Below, piece by piece: positions 8,575 through 16,403 of a stretch of 64,000 bases of DNA. Source of the stretch: Agromyces sp. 3263 (GTDB lineage Bacteria; Actinomycetota; Actinomycetes; Actinomycetales; Microbacteriaceae); assembly GCF_031456545.1 (NCBI RefSeq), contig NZ_JAVDUV010000001.1, positions 1,922,001 to 1,986,000 of the forward strand, in the 5' to 3' direction. A program made the translations under genes and the position numbers. The notes under the pieces were generated by a model that ran no database searches, was not told the DNA's origin, and was given only the letters and a program-made list of their open reading frames with translations. How positions within the stretch are numbered: position 1 is the stretch's first letter; every line of letters begins with the position of its first letter.

Positions 8575-10023
8575 CTATGCCGCGACGATGTCTCCGAGCT
8601 TCCAACTGCGGTCGAAATAGGGTTCGAGTGGGCCGTAGAAGCGGAAGTACGAGAACCAGTGATGACCGGGGATGGTCTGCACCCAGTTGTATTCGCCGGC
8701 TCTGGGGGCTTCCGGTCCGAAGTACAGGTCGACGGAGCCGTCGTCGTTGGCGACGAGTTCGGCGTCGCGCGAGCCGCGGTCTCCACGCTGCTGCGCATTG
8801 TCGATGAGGCAACGCGTCGTGACGTCGTACACGGTGGCCGACCAGAACAGCTTCGCCGGCACATCGGCCGGCACATGCAGCGTGTAGTCGCGTCCGCCGT
8901 CGAGCCACTCGCCCTCGGCGTCGGTGTACGAGCCGAGATAGGCCTGGCCGACGCCGGGCGTGGTGCTCTTCATGGCCTCGGAGAAGCTGACGGCTTCGTA
9001 GAACCAGGATGCTCGCTCGAGCAGTTCGTCGTATCCGTTGCCTCGCTGGGCTGAGTTGTCGAGCACGATCGCCTGCTCCCAGGCCCGATCGGGCCAGTAG
9101 GTCCCTTGCGCGAACCGTTTGGCGAAGGTGTTGGCCTGGGCCATGAGCTCGCCGGCGGCGGCACCGTCCTCGAGGATGCGAATGAGCCGCTCCGAGGGTG
9201 CGAACGGTTCGCCCTTCTCGATGCCGAGCTGCTTGAGCATGGCGAGGTAGAAGCGGTCGCGTTCGTCGACCACCTCGCTCTGGTAGATCTCGTGCAGGCG
9301 CCGCCAGTAGTCGAGGCCGCGTGGTTGGTCTCCCGTCCAGGCGCGGCCGTCGGGCGACACGATCCGAGTGGGCGCCGGGTTCTCGCGGTCGGCGTACGGG
9401 TAGATGCGTACCGCCCTGACCAGCGCGTCGGCATGCGCCGGATCGGGGTCGAGGGTGCGGAACCCGAACATGATGTTCACGCCGGACGAGCGGAGGGTGC
9501 GGTAGTCCTCTGCGAGGCCGTCGGGGGCGTCGACGCCGGGAGCGAGGATGACGTATTTGCCGCCCTGCCCGCGATCCGGGCCCATCTCGCCCATCGCGCC
9601 GACTTCGCGCTGCCAGAAGTCCGAGACACCGCCGGCGGTCGGACCGGCGGGCAACTCGATGACGAGGGGGCCGGTGTCGGAAAGGTCGAAGAAGTTGAGG
9701 ATGTACGGCGTGGTCGCATTCGCCGTGATCAAGCCCAGCCGGTCCCGATAGCTGAGGTAGCGCACGAGGTCGCTGCGGGTGGCACCGAAGACGTCGTAGT
9801 GCTGCGTCTTCCACTGCGCGTACGACACCAGCGGCAGAGCCCAGAGGTACGCCTGGCAGGCGAGCTGATAGTCGAGCTCGTCGAAGATCGTCGGGATCGC
9901 CTCCCGTGCCGGCACGTCGCCGTCCATCGCCAGTCCGTTGAGGCGGCCGGGGAGGCCGTCGGTCACGGGTCCCCGTTCCGCATCCCCGAAATCCTGCTGA
10001 TCGTCATACTCGAGATTCCCCAT
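8575..10023 (-). CDS. DUF1254/DUF1214-domain protein
   Basis: 482 residues with an N-terminal DUF1254 region (residues ~50-190, including YLWALPLVSYAQWKTQHYDV and NATTPYILNFFDLSDTGPLV) and a C-terminal DUF1214 region (residues ~370-475, including FWSATVYDVTTRCLIDNAQQ and the ending GHHWFSYFRFYGPLEPYFD). The two-domain family is common but uncharacterised; some members are linked to lipid or steroid metabolism by neighbourhood only. No signal peptide is obvious, although many relatives are exported. The gene stands alone between two near-identical 27-bp direct repeats, consistent with having arrived as a unit. The start at 10023 precedes MGNLEYDD. Confidence 0.85.
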   Translation of the reverse strand: MGNLEYDDQQDFGDAERGPVTDGLPGRLNGLAMDGDVPAREAIPTIFDELDYQLACQAYLWALPLVSYAQWKTQHYDVFGATRSDLVRYLSYRDRLGLITANATTPYILNFFDLSDTGPLVIELPAGPTAGGVSDFWQREVGAMGEMGPDRGQGGKYVILAPGVDAPDGLAEDYRTLRSSGVNIMFGFRTLDPDPAHADALVRAVRIYPYADRENPAPTRIVSPDGRAWTGDQPRGLDYWRRLHEIYQSEVVDERDRFYLAMLKQLGIEKGEPFAPSERLIRILEDGAAAGELMAQANTFAKRFAQGTYWPDRAWEQAIVLDNSAQRGNGYDELLERASWFYEAVSFSEAMKSTTPGVGQAYLGSYTDAEGEWLDGGRDYTLHVPADVPAKLFWSATVYDVTTRCLIDNAQQRGDRGSRDAELVANDDGSVDLYFGPEAPRAGEYNWVQTIPGHHWFSYFRFYGPLEPYFDRSWKLGDIVAA

Positions 10024-10092
10024 GCCTCAGTATCTCGACCAGCGCCGACTTCGACAGCGCGATCTCGTAAATTCCCGTCGGGCCGCGACAAA

Positions 10093-10119
10093 CGATCGAT
10101 TTTGACCGCAAGGCGATCG
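10093..10119. repeat. 27-bp direct repeat, right copy
   Basis: Matches 8527-8553 at 24 of 27 positions in direct orientation. Its last two bases overlap the start of the 20-bp palindrome at 10118-10137, which suggests a regulatory or site-specific role rather than chance. Confidence 0.75.
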
Positions 10120-10137
10120 CTGAAGGATCCTTCAGCG
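10118..10137. promoter_or_regulatory. Perfect 20-bp palindrome upstream of the DUF1254 gene
   Basis: CGCTGAAGGATCCTTCAGCG reads identically on both strands. It lies 95 bases upstream of the DUF1254 start and 34 bases beyond the stop of the small membrane gene on the same strand. It could be an operator for a dimeric repressor or the stem of a terminator; no T-tract follows. Confidence 0.6.
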
Positions 10138-10170
10138 CGAAGTCACGACGCTGGGTCCAGTCCGGCGAGG

Positions 10171-10380
10171 CTACTCGTCGACATCCGCCCCTGCGCAGTG
10201 GAGGGCCCAGGCAGCCACGGCTACTCCTCCGACGGCGGATGCTGTGACTCCTGTCCAGAATGCGGGACCGAACCCGCCCAGTGGGCCGGCCATTATCAGA
10301 GCGACCATCAACCCCGTCGTAGCAGCACAAAGCCCACCGCTAAGGGCTCCCGCGCGTGACGAGCGAATGAACTTCAGCAT
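10171..10380 (-). CDS. Small two-span membrane protein
   Basis: 69 residues with two hydrophobic segments separated by GPLGGFGPAFW, a short basic N-terminus (MLKFIRSSR) and an acidic tail (GADVDE). The ATG at 10380 was preferred over a longer frame from 10491 because the extra residues are Arg/His-rich and lack membrane character. No family recognised. Confidence 0.5.
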   Translation of the reverse strand: MLKFIRSSRAGALSGGLCAATTGLMVALIMAGPLGGFGPAFWTGVTASAVGGVAVAAWALHCAGADVDE

Positions 10381-10489
10381 GAGCGCTCGCGACCCCGGTC
10401 CAGCCAAGCCAGGAAACGGATGCACCACCGAGGCTAGAGCCGCCTGATGCTGCTGCGGGCGGAGCGGATGGCGCCGATAGGCTGCCGCC

Positions 10490-10735
10490 ATGGGTTACGG
10501 ATTCACCGGCTGGCATATCCTCGTCATCTTGGCCGTGCTGCTGGTCATCGCGGCAGTCGTTGCGGCCGTGATCGTCGTCGCAATCGTCGCAAGCAGGCGT
10601 GTTGCCGCACCTTCGCAGCCGAACGTCCAAGCGCCGTCGGCTCGGCTCTCGCAGCTCGAGCACCTGCGGGTGAACGGGCAGATCACCGAACAGGAGTACG
10701 CGGCCAAACGCGCTGAGATCCTCGGTCAGCTCTGA
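10490..10735 (+). CDS. Membrane-anchored SHOCT-domain protein
   Basis: 81 residues: one long N-terminal membrane segment (residues 8-34), a short Pro/Gln-rich linker, and a C-terminal SHOCT domain with the pattern LSQLEHLRVNGQITEQEYAA (residues ~53-72) ending KRAEIL. SHOCT domains are short helical hairpins at the C-terminus of many prokaryotic membrane proteins and probably mediate oligomerisation. No neighbour suggests a pathway. The start codon follows GCTGCCGCC without a strong ribosome site. Confidence 0.85.
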   Translation: MGYGFTGWHILVILAVLLVIAAVVAAVIVVAIVASRRVAAPSQPNVQAPSARLSQLEHLRVNGQITEQEYAAKRAEILGQL

Positions 10736-10766
10736 CCGGGGCGCGCTTAAGCGGATCGTTTAGCGA

Positions 10767-11234
10767 CTACGGCAGGTTGAGCACGTACTCGGTACCTTGG
10801 CTCTCGTTCTGCACGGTGACGATGAGGGGCCGACCGTCGGCAGACGGCGGAAGTTTGAACACATGAGTGGTCGCTGCCATGTCGGCCGTGCACGCGTCAT
10901 GGGGTGACGGGCTGAATGAGATCGTTACCTGGTCTGGTGCCATCACCTGAAGGTCGCCGGCGACTGGCGGACAGCTGCTGCTTCCGATGGTGACGATTCC
11001 GAATTCGTCCTCGTTCACCCACCCGGCCGTTGGAGACCCGCTGAGGAGATCCGGCCCTGTTCCTTCCCACCCCTTCGGCAGCCCCTTCACAACCCGTTCA
11101 GCCTTCGAACCGTCCGCGTGAAACTCCGGCCCGCTGGACGCCGCGGAGGAAATAGCGATGACAGCGATCCCGGCGATCGCGACGGCCGCCACCACGCCGG
11201 CGATGGCACGACTGCGGGCCGCGGTCGAAGTCAT
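10767..11234 (-). CDS. Secreted or membrane-anchored hypothetical protein
   Basis: 155 residues: one N-terminal hydrophobic segment (residues 11-33) acting as signal or anchor, then a soluble domain with two cysteines, in GSSSCPPVAGDLQV and DACTADMAATTHVFKLP. This Cys-pair pattern recurs in uncharacterised actinobacterial exported proteins. The start overlaps the stop of the upstream lipoprotein gene by four bases (ATGA), so the two are translationally coupled and probably work together at the cell surface. Function unknown. Confidence 0.75.
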   Translation of the reverse strand: MTSTAARSRAIAGVVAAVAIAGIAVIAISSAASSGPEFHADGSKAERVVKGLPKGWEGTGPDLLSGSPTAGWVNEDEFGIVTIGSSSCPPVAGDLQVMAPDQVTISFSPSPHDACTADMAATTHVFKLPPSADGRPLIVTVQNESQGTEYVLNLP

Positions 11235-11536
11235 TGACCCGTCGACGCCTCGAGGAGCGTACTCGCGTCGATTGGCTGGTTGCCGCGGTAGTCGGGCGTC
11301 CCGTCGGGATGAATGACCGCGCCCACCCCCAGGGTCACATTGCGGCCGACGTACTCAACGGTTCCGTCAGGATAAATGACGGTGCCAACATCCAGGGTGA
11401 GGTTCCGGTCGGGCGCGGCTTGGTTCGGTGTGGTGGTCTTCGCGTCCTCCTGCTGTGGCGCTACCGAGCAGCCCACGACCCCGATCAGCACGACCGCAGC
11501 CGCAGCAACACTCATTCCCACCCGCTGGAGAACCAT
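11231..11536 (-). CDS. Small lipoprotein with duplicated 21-residue motif
   Basis: 101 residues. The signal peptide ends in a lipobox, LIGVVGCS (Cys at residue ~23). The mature part contains two copies of a short beta motif, NLTLDVGTVIYPDGTVEYVG and NVTLGVGAVIHPDGTPDYRG, about 21 residues apart. The short V-I-x-P-D-G-T hairpin units may be part of a larger repeat fold. Its stop overlaps the start of the next gene by four bases. Function unknown. Confidence 0.8.
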   Translation of the reverse strand: MVLQRVGMSVAAAAVVLIGVVGCSVAPQQEDAKTTTPNQAAPDRNLTLDVGTVIYPDGTVEYVGRNVTLGVGAVIHPDGTPDYRGNQPIDASTLLEASTGQ

Positions 11537-11656
11537 GAATCGGACGCTATCGCAGGCGACACCGCGGCGGTTTCACGATCCGGTAACGCCTCGAGCGACA
11601 GACTCGCGGCCGGCCAGATAGAGCCGGGCTGCCGCCCGGTCCGATGGCCACAAACG

Positions 11657-11668
11657 ATCCGCTTGCGG
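11657..11668 (+). repeat. Dispersed motif ATCCGCTTGCGG, copy 2
   Basis: An exact copy of the 12-mer, preceded by AAACG. It sits in the 216-base gap between the lipoprotein gene and the next small membrane gene. Confidence 0.7.
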
Positions 11669-11752
11669 CCGTCCGGTGACGGATGGTCCAGTGGGGTCAA
11701 GGCCCGAGTCTCAGTTGAAAGGTGCCGGGTTCGTCGCGAACCATTTTGATAT

Positions 11753-12112
11753 TCATGCCTCGCCTAACCGTGGGTGCCGAGCACTGGCGCGCCACATCGC
11801 GATAGCTACGAGAACAAGTGCCGTCCCCAACAGCATGACGAGGGTGAGGGTCCAGTCTGACTGGAACATAATCTGCTCGGGGCCGGAGGCGTATTCGCAG
11901 CGGATCCCTACTGGCCACCAGGTCACGGACGAATGCCGAAGCGCCTCGGCAGGGGCCGTAGAGTTCTGGAGGTCAGAGCACGCGATTGTTGGATTGCGCA
12001 CGTTGTACCAGTACTGCGCGATGGCGCCGAACAGGAACATCATCGTTCCGGCGAACGCAAGCATGATCGACGTGATCTTCCATGCGCTTCTTGACTTCGC
12101 TTGCGTGCTCAC
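11753..12112 (-). CDS. Two-span membrane protein, hypothetical
   Basis: 119 residues with a short basic N-terminus (MSTQAKSRSAWK), hydrophobic segments at about 12-33 and 86-105, and an external loop of about 50 residues holding two cysteines (IACSDLQ and IRCEYAS) that could form a disulfide. No family recognised. The base composition is less GC-rich than the 21-64 kb genes. Function unknown. Confidence 0.65.
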   Translation of the reverse strand: MSTQAKSRSAWKITSIMLAFAGTMMFLFGAIAQYWYNVRNPTIACSDLQNSTAPAEALRHSSVTWWPVGIRCEYASGPEQIMFQSDWTLTLVMLLGTALVLVAIAMWRASARHPRLGEA

Positions 12113-12488
12113 GCTGAGAGGACAGCGTATGGCCGAAGGCGGTGGGTGACTTGATGAAATTGGCGCCGTTGAACGCGAATGAGCACGTTCTCACCATTGG
12201 ACGTGATCTTCCGAGTGGCGATTCGGGCAATAGCCATAGAGCCCCCCAACCGGCCGCCTAAGGGCAACATGCCTGCGACGCTAGCGAGTTCGGCGACTTG
12301 AAGCCTCATCCACTACTGGGACTTGACGCGATGAATGAATTCGGCGGGCCCCACGGTCGGCGGCCGAGGGCCCGGAGAGCGTCGACCGCATGTGGTCCGT
12401 CGCCGGAACTCAAGTCGTGCCACTGTGGGCTCCGATGCGAACACGGCTCGCACAACTCCATCCGCTTGTGGGTTGTCCTGTCGCCGAT

Positions 12489-12941
12489 CTACGCCGAGGG
12501 GAAAAGGTCTATCCGCACTTCGTCGGGCGAGAGATCGGTGACCTGCACGTCCGCATCCACTGTGACGACCAGTTGGTTCCACCCCCGGTGCGCAGGGTGA
12601 ATTACGTCGCCGTCCGCATCGCCGATGGCGATCCTGCCGCCAGGAACCAGGATCGTTCCTCGGAACACTTCGCGCCGAGTCGTCGTCGCCAGCGCTTCAT
12701 GAGGCAGGAGGCGAACGATGACCTGAGCTTCGGCCCAATCGAACTCCCCGGCAAACGAATCGACGTCCTGGGCGTGCCGAATGGAGGCGACAATGCCGTG
12801 CTCATTCGCGGACACAAGATTTGTTGGGTCCACGTCAGGGATCTGTCCGCCATACTCCTGATCAGCCACGATGACGATTCCCCAGTGAAACGGTCGTCTG
12901 ATGACCGTCGAAACGAGAGCTTGCACAGCTAGCGACAGCAT
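12489..12941 (-). CDS. Hypothetical soluble protein
   Basis: A 150-residue frame from ATG 12941 (MLSLAVQALVSTVIRRP), with AGGCAGG at ribosome-site distance; an upstream in-frame ATG at 13013 is less supported. The chain alternates short strands (GIVIVADQEYGG, QLVVTVDADVQV, EVRIDLFPSA) and looks like a compact alpha/beta domain without signal peptide or membrane span. No family is recognised; the size and setting would suit an immunity-type protein, but nothing in the sequence proves it. Confidence 0.6.
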   Translation of the reverse strand: MLSLAVQALVSTVIRRPFHWGIVIVADQEYGGQIPDVDPTNLVSANEHGIVASIRHAQDVDSFAGEFDWAEAQVIVRLLPHEALATTTRREVFRGTILVPGGRIAIGDADGDVIHPAHRGWNQLVVTVDADVQVTDLSPDEVRIDLFPSA

Positions 12942-13212
12942 CGGTCGCCTGCCTTTCGTCCCGGCCTCACTCGCCATTCGCGACGGTCGCCATCTCGAGT
13001 CGAGGGAGCGCAAGCGGATGCGCTGCGCTTACGGACGCGGACGCGGCGGTCGCTCAAGCCCTCGCGGAGTTCGCCGCGACCGGGATCGTGCAGTGCGGCG
13101 ACTCGCTTTCCCGTGCACGTTGCACGCAGCGGTGCGGTGAACTCGTCACGCCGGTGCGAGCAAGGCGCACCGGTAACGCGGGCGAGCGGGACTACTTGCC
13201 GCAGCGTGAGGC

Positions 13213-13917
13213 TCAGGCAGCCTCGGGGTCGACGATGATGCCGGCCACGCGATCGCGCTCGATCACGGGGAACGCCGACGCGACGCCGACCTTCTCACGG
13301 CTCGCGAGCACGTAGGTCTCCGACGCCTGGGCGGCGAGAGCGCGCTTCGTGGCCGCGTCGTCGATGTCGCCCGTCGTGAGCCCGGCCTCGGGGTGCACGC
13401 CCGTGACGCCCATGAAGAACTGGTCGGCCCTGAGGCGCCGGATCGCCTCGAGCGCGAGCGCCCCGCCAGTGACCATCGAGTGCCGCGAGAGCCTGCCGCC
13501 GATGAGGAACACCTCGGCAAGCGGATGCTCCGCCAGCGCGATCGCGACGTACGGGCTCGGGGTGATCACCGTCACTTCGAGCTCGGCGGGCAGAAGCCCC
13601 GCCATCGCGAGCGTGGTGGTGCCGGCGTCGAGGATGATCGTCGAGCCGGGTCGGATGAGGCGCACGGCTGCCCGCGCGACCCGCTCCTTGCTCTCGGTCG
13701 CGAGCTCGAGTCGCTCGCCATAGGGCCGCGCCGCGGGCGATGCCGCGAGTGCCCCGCCGTAGACGCGCTGGCAGAGCCCCGCCGCGTCCATCTCGCGGAG
13801 GTCGCGGCGGATGCTGTCTTCGGAGATGCCGAGTTCCGCGGCGACGTCTTTGGTCACGACTCGCCCGTCAGCCTTGAGCAGGGCGAGGAGATGATCTTTG
13901 CGCTGGGCGGTGAGCAT
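13213..13917 (-). CDS. DeoR-family transcriptional regulator
   Basis: 234 residues with the DeoR architecture: N-terminal helix-turn-helix (VTKDVAAELGISEDSIRRDL, residues ~21-40) and the C-terminal sugar-phosphate sensing domain with GSTIILDAGTTT (residues ~91-102) and a typical D-D-A-A-T-K motif (GDIDDAATKRAL). DeoR proteins repress carbohydrate or nucleoside genes and release DNA on binding a phosphosugar. It is divergent from the DUF4406 gene across a 56-base spacer that carries a 10-bp direct repeat, so that gene is the likely target. Confidence 0.9.
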   Translation of the reverse strand: MLTAQRKDHLLALLKADGRVVTKDVAAELGISEDSIRRDLREMDAAGLCQRVYGGALAASPAARPYGERLELATESKERVARAAVRLIRPGSTIILDAGTTTLAMAGLLPAELEVTVITPSPYVAIALAEHPLAEVFLIGGRLSRHSMVTGGALALEAIRRLRADQFFMGVTGVHPEAGLTTGDIDDAATKRALAAQASETYVLASREKVGVASAFPVIERDRVAGIIVDPEAA

Positions 13918-13935
13918 GCGGCTTCTTTCCTAGAG

Positions 13936-13966
13936 TTGCACGATTCTGCACGCTTGAACCTACAGT
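13936..13966 (+). promoter_or_regulatory. Leaderless promoter with tandem operator-like repeats
   Basis: TTGCACGATT (13936-13945) is followed directly by CTGCACGCTT (13946-13955), matching at 8 of 10 positions: tandem half-sites one helical turn apart, as expected for a DeoR operator. TTGCAC doubles as a -35 and TACAGT (13961-13966) as a -10 with 19-base spacing. The DUF4406 ATG starts seven bases later, implying a leaderless mRNA. Confidence 0.55.
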
Positions 13967-13973
13967 GGATCGC

Positions 13974-14348
13974 ATGACCACTCCACTGCAGATCCTCATC
14001 GCCGGTCCCTATCGATCCGGCACTGGCGGCGACCACGAAGCCATCGCCCGCAACCTCGCCCGGCTCGAGGAGGCAGCCTGGCCGATCTTCGAGCTCGGGC
14101 ACGTGCCCATGATCGGGGAGTGGGTCGCCCTCCCGGTGCTGCGCGGTGCTGAGGGCACGCTCGACGGCACGGGCGAAGGCGACGGCGCCGACGTCATGTA
14201 CGAGACCGCGGCCCGCCTCCTCGAGCACTGCGACGCGGTGCTGCGACTCCCCGGCGAATCCTCGGGCGCCGACACGGATGTCGCGATCGCCCGGCGTCGC
14301 GGCATCCCGGTGTACTTCGGCCTCGAGGAGATACCCGTCCGCGGGTGA
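13974..14348 (+). CDS. DUF4406 (nucleoside 2-deoxyribosyltransferase-like) protein
   Basis: 124 residues with the DUF4406 pattern: ILIAGPYRSG at the N-terminus, a central helix pair, and GESSGADTDVAIARRRGIPV at residues ~96-115. The fold relates to nucleoside 2-deoxyribosyltransferases, which cleave or exchange N-glycosidic bonds, but activity has not been shown for this family and the usual catalytic Glu is not certain here. The ATG at 13974 fits a leaderless promoter; an in-frame GTG lies nine bases upstream. The divergent DeoR regulator hints at nucleoside or pentose control. Confidence 0.8.
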   Translation: MTTPLQILIAGPYRSGTGGDHEAIARNLARLEEAAWPIFELGHVPMIGEWVALPVLRGAEGTLDGTGEGDGADVMYETAARLLEHCDAVLRLPGESSGADTDVAIARRRGIPVYFGLEEIPVRG

Positions 14349-14446
14349 TGCTGCGATGTCGGCGACATAGTGGACACTGGAGCAATGATCGCGGGCCAGG
14401 CCCTCAACTAACGCCCGCGGATACGACCGATCTTCGACAGACGCTA

Positions 14447-14484
14447 TCACTGCGCTGCGGGCGCGATCGGGGCCTCCACCAGTG
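14447..14484 (-). repeat. 38-bp inverted copy pair, left member
   Basis: The reverse complement matches 18544-18581 at 35 of 38 positions. Read on the minus strand, both end in TGA and encode LVEAPIAPAA plus one residue; two of the three differences are synonymous (GAG/GAA, GCC/GCT). This points to degraded 3' ends of a once-coding sequence. The pair faces outward-inward around the 14.5-18.5 kb cluster. Confidence 0.65.
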
Positions 14485-14582
14485 CGGACCGCGTTGAAGC
14501 GCTCAGCGATCCCCGCGTGCGACTCGTCCGCCCGCCCGTCTTCGGAGCTAGACCCGTCCGTCCGGCTGTTAGCGTCTCGGAC

Positions 14583-15083
14583 GTGGACCAATACCGGCAG
14601 CACCCCTCGAAGGCATGCGTTTGGAACGGCGAAGAGCTCGTGCCGGCCGCCGAAGCATCCGCTGCAGAATCGGTGGTCTGGTTCGTAGTGCCGCCGGACC
14701 CGGACATTCCACGCGACTACGCAGTCTGGGAGGCGCTGAACGCGGCGCAGGTCGAAGGTGACGTCTACCGGGTCTGGGCGTCGCCGGCGCTGTTCGCCCA
14801 AGTGGCGTTCGGCGACTCCGTCGACGTGATCCAGTCTGGTGAGGGCGCGTTGGTGGTGACGTCGATCGCCGCTCGCGGCGGGTACTCGAGCGCTCGCCTC
14901 TGGTTCGAAGAGGGAGGCGGCACATGGCGCGCTCCAGTGGAGCAGCTTGCTGCCGCGGGGTGCGTCGTGGACGTGTACTCGGAGCATCTGATCGGAGTGT
15001 CCTGGCCGGCGACACTCGAACGCGTTTCGAACGCACTCGAGCTTATGGAGCGTGAAGGCGTCCTGGTCTACGCGACCGCCTGA
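14583..15083 (+). CDS. DUF4265-domain protein
   Basis: 166 residues from GTG 14583. The middle matches the DUF4265 pattern: VVWFVVPPDPDIPRDYAVWE, then DVYRVWASPALFAQVAFGDS (the segment where relatives read N-x-P-F), then an alpha/beta C-terminal half with SWPATLERVSNALEL. DUF4265 proteins are small soluble proteins of unknown role. An upstream in-frame ATG (14517) is possible, but the intervening sequence is Pro/Arg-rich and not family-like. Confidence 0.7.
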   Translation: MDQYRQHPSKACVWNGEELVPAAEASAAESVVWFVVPPDPDIPRDYAVWEALNAAQVEGDVYRVWASPALFAQVAFGDSVDVIQSGEGALVVTSIAARGGYSSARLWFEEGGGTWRAPVEQLAAAGCVVDVYSEHLIGVSWPATLERVSNALELMEREGVLVYATA

Positions 15084-15093
15084 CCTCGAACCA

Positions 15094-15105
15094 ATCCGCT
15101 TGCGG
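15094..15105 (+). repeat. Dispersed motif ATCCGCTTGCGG, copy 3
   Basis: An exact 12-mer followed by TCAA, 11 bases after the DUF4265 stop and 90 bases before the PadR gene. The extended TTGCGGTCA part also occurs, inverted, within the 27-bp repeat at 10093-10119. Confidence 0.7.
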
Positions 15106-15147
15106 TCAACATGCCGAGGGGCCGCATGCGCTGATCCAACGGGACGC

Positions 15148-15177
15148 TTGCCTTATTGGCACCTACCTTCCTATAGT
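15148..15177 (+). promoter_or_regulatory. Sigma-A-like promoter for the padR operon (leaderless)
   Basis: TTGCCT (15148-15153) and TATAGT (15172-15177) with an 18-base spacer. The padR-like ATG begins at 15184, six bases after the -10, with no ribosome site between, so transcription probably starts at the start codon. Confidence 0.65.
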
Positions 15178-15183
15178 TCGGGT

Positions 15184-15537
15184 ATGCCGAGACGACGAGC
15201 TGGTGTGCTCCTCCCACTTGAGGTGCGAATCCTGGAAGCCGGGAGTGCGCTGCAACGCGCCGAGGGAACGTTCTACGGCTTCGCTGTCGCGCGTGAACTC
15301 GCCGGAGGCGACGGCGATGCCCTCATCGCGCAGGGCACCTTGTACAAGGTGCTGAACCGGTTGGCGGCCGCCGGCCTGCTTGAAGCGGAGTGGGAGGATG
15401 CCGCGGCGTCGGAGGGTCAGGGCCGGCCTCGACGACGGCTGTATCGGTTGACGGCGGACGGGGCCCGGACGCTCGCAGCTCAGGCGAACCCCCCGGTGAC
15501 CAGCGCCATCACGGACCGAAAGTTGGGCTTGGCGTGA
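15184..15537 (+). CDS. PadR-family transcriptional regulator
   Basis: 117 residues with the PadR winged helix: LEVRILEAGSALQRAEGTFY, the helix FAVARELAGG, the hallmark QGTLYKVLNRLAAAGLLEAE (residues ~57-76) and the wing GRPRRRLYRLTADG. PadR-like regulators without a long C-terminal domain commonly control small membrane-protein operons that follow them. Here the next gene starts inside this stop codon (GTGA overlap). The mRNA is likely leaderless. Ligand unknown. Confidence 0.9.
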   Translation: MPRRRAGVLLPLEVRILEAGSALQRAEGTFYGFAVARELAGGDGDALIAQGTLYKVLNRLAAAGLLEAEWEDAAASEGQGRPRRRLYRLTADGARTLAAQANPPVTSAITDRKLGLA

Positions 15538-16403
15538 CGCTTGAACGGACGCCGGAGTACCGGCGCGCCGCTCGGGTCGCCCTTCGCTGGTCGACTGTGT
15601 ACACGCGCGGCCTCAACGGTCACGTAGCGGGCACCCGTCGAGATGAGATCGCCTCCGATCTGCACGAGCACGCCGCCTGGGCTGAAGAGCACGGGCTGTC
15701 CGCACCCCAGCTCGCCCGGTCGGTCCGGCGGCGCGTGCTCCGGGGCATCCCCTCAGATCTTGCGTGGCGGATCGAGCATCGAAAGGCCGCAAGCCCAGCA
15801 CTGAGATTCGTGATCCGCGCGAACGCAGTGATCCTCGCCGTCGCCGCGACGACCGGGGTGGGCGCGGCGGCATGGAGCATGATTCCTGCGCCCGTCGACA
15901 CGCCTCTCCCGTCACCGGCTGTTGTCGACGTCGAGCTGATCGCCTCGATCGAGGCTGGCCTGCAGCGCCGGGCCGCCACCTTCGCGGCCACCGTCGCCTG
16001 CATGGAGGACGCCGGGTGGACCATCCACGTCGTGGGAACGGAGTCGTTCCAGGTCCCTGGCCAGACCCAAGACCAGACACCGGTGATCTGGGAGGACTAC
16101 CGGGCCTGCAGCGAGCGGACGGGATGGGGCACTAGCGACCCCGTGGCCTCGGATGCGCAACTGTCTCGGTTGTACGACTACGAGGTCGCGACCTTGGAGT
16201 GCATGGAGGACTACGGGGTGGAGGTCGACCCCGCCCCGACCCGACAAGCGTTCATCGATCGGATCGAGGCGGCTCCCGACTTCTGGTCTGCTTACGACGC
16301 TATCCAGAACGGTCCACGCGCGGTCGAGAAACGGACGGGTTTGACGCTCGAGCAGATGCACGAAGCATGCCCTGCACCCATCGAGTACACAGATCCGCTG
16401 TGA
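15534..16403 (+). CDS. Membrane-anchored hypothetical protein of the padR operon
   Basis: 289 residues from GTG 15534, which overlaps the padR stop. The N-terminal ~100 residues (RRDEIASDLHEHAAWAEEHG and the following Arg-rich helix) resemble the cytoplasmic part of permease-prefix/DUF1700-like proteins that accompany PadR regulators. One membrane span follows (residues ~101-121), then an external domain rich in Trp and Asp with paired cysteines (VACMEDAGW, RACSERTGW, LECMEDYGV). The topology suggests signal transfer from outside to inside. Function unknown. Confidence 0.7.
   Translation: MTLERTPEYRRAARVALRWSTVYTRGLNGHVAGTRRDEIASDLHEHAAWAEEHGLSAPQLARSVRRRVLRGIPSDLAWRIEHRKAASPALRFVIRANAVILAVAATTGVGAAAWSMIPAPVDTPLPSPAVVDVELIASIEAGLQRRAATFAATVACMEDAGWTIHVVGTESFQVPGQTQDQTPVIWEDYRACSERTGWGTSDPVASDAQLSRLYDYEVATLECMEDYGVEVDPAPTRQAFIDRIEAAPDFWSAYDAIQNGPRAVEKRTGLTLEQMHEACPAPIEYTDPL

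Noticed and set aside
12109..12309. A 66-codon minus-strand gene overlapping the small membrane gene start
   Set aside because: Arg-rich, no ribosome site and no membrane or domain character; the four-base overlap alone is weak support.
12942..13212. A gene fragment in the spacer between the hypothetical gene and the DeoR gene
   Set aside because: One short frame (TDADAAVAQALAEFAATG) looks protein-like but is too short and has no start; only a near copy of the dispersed 12-mer could be supported.
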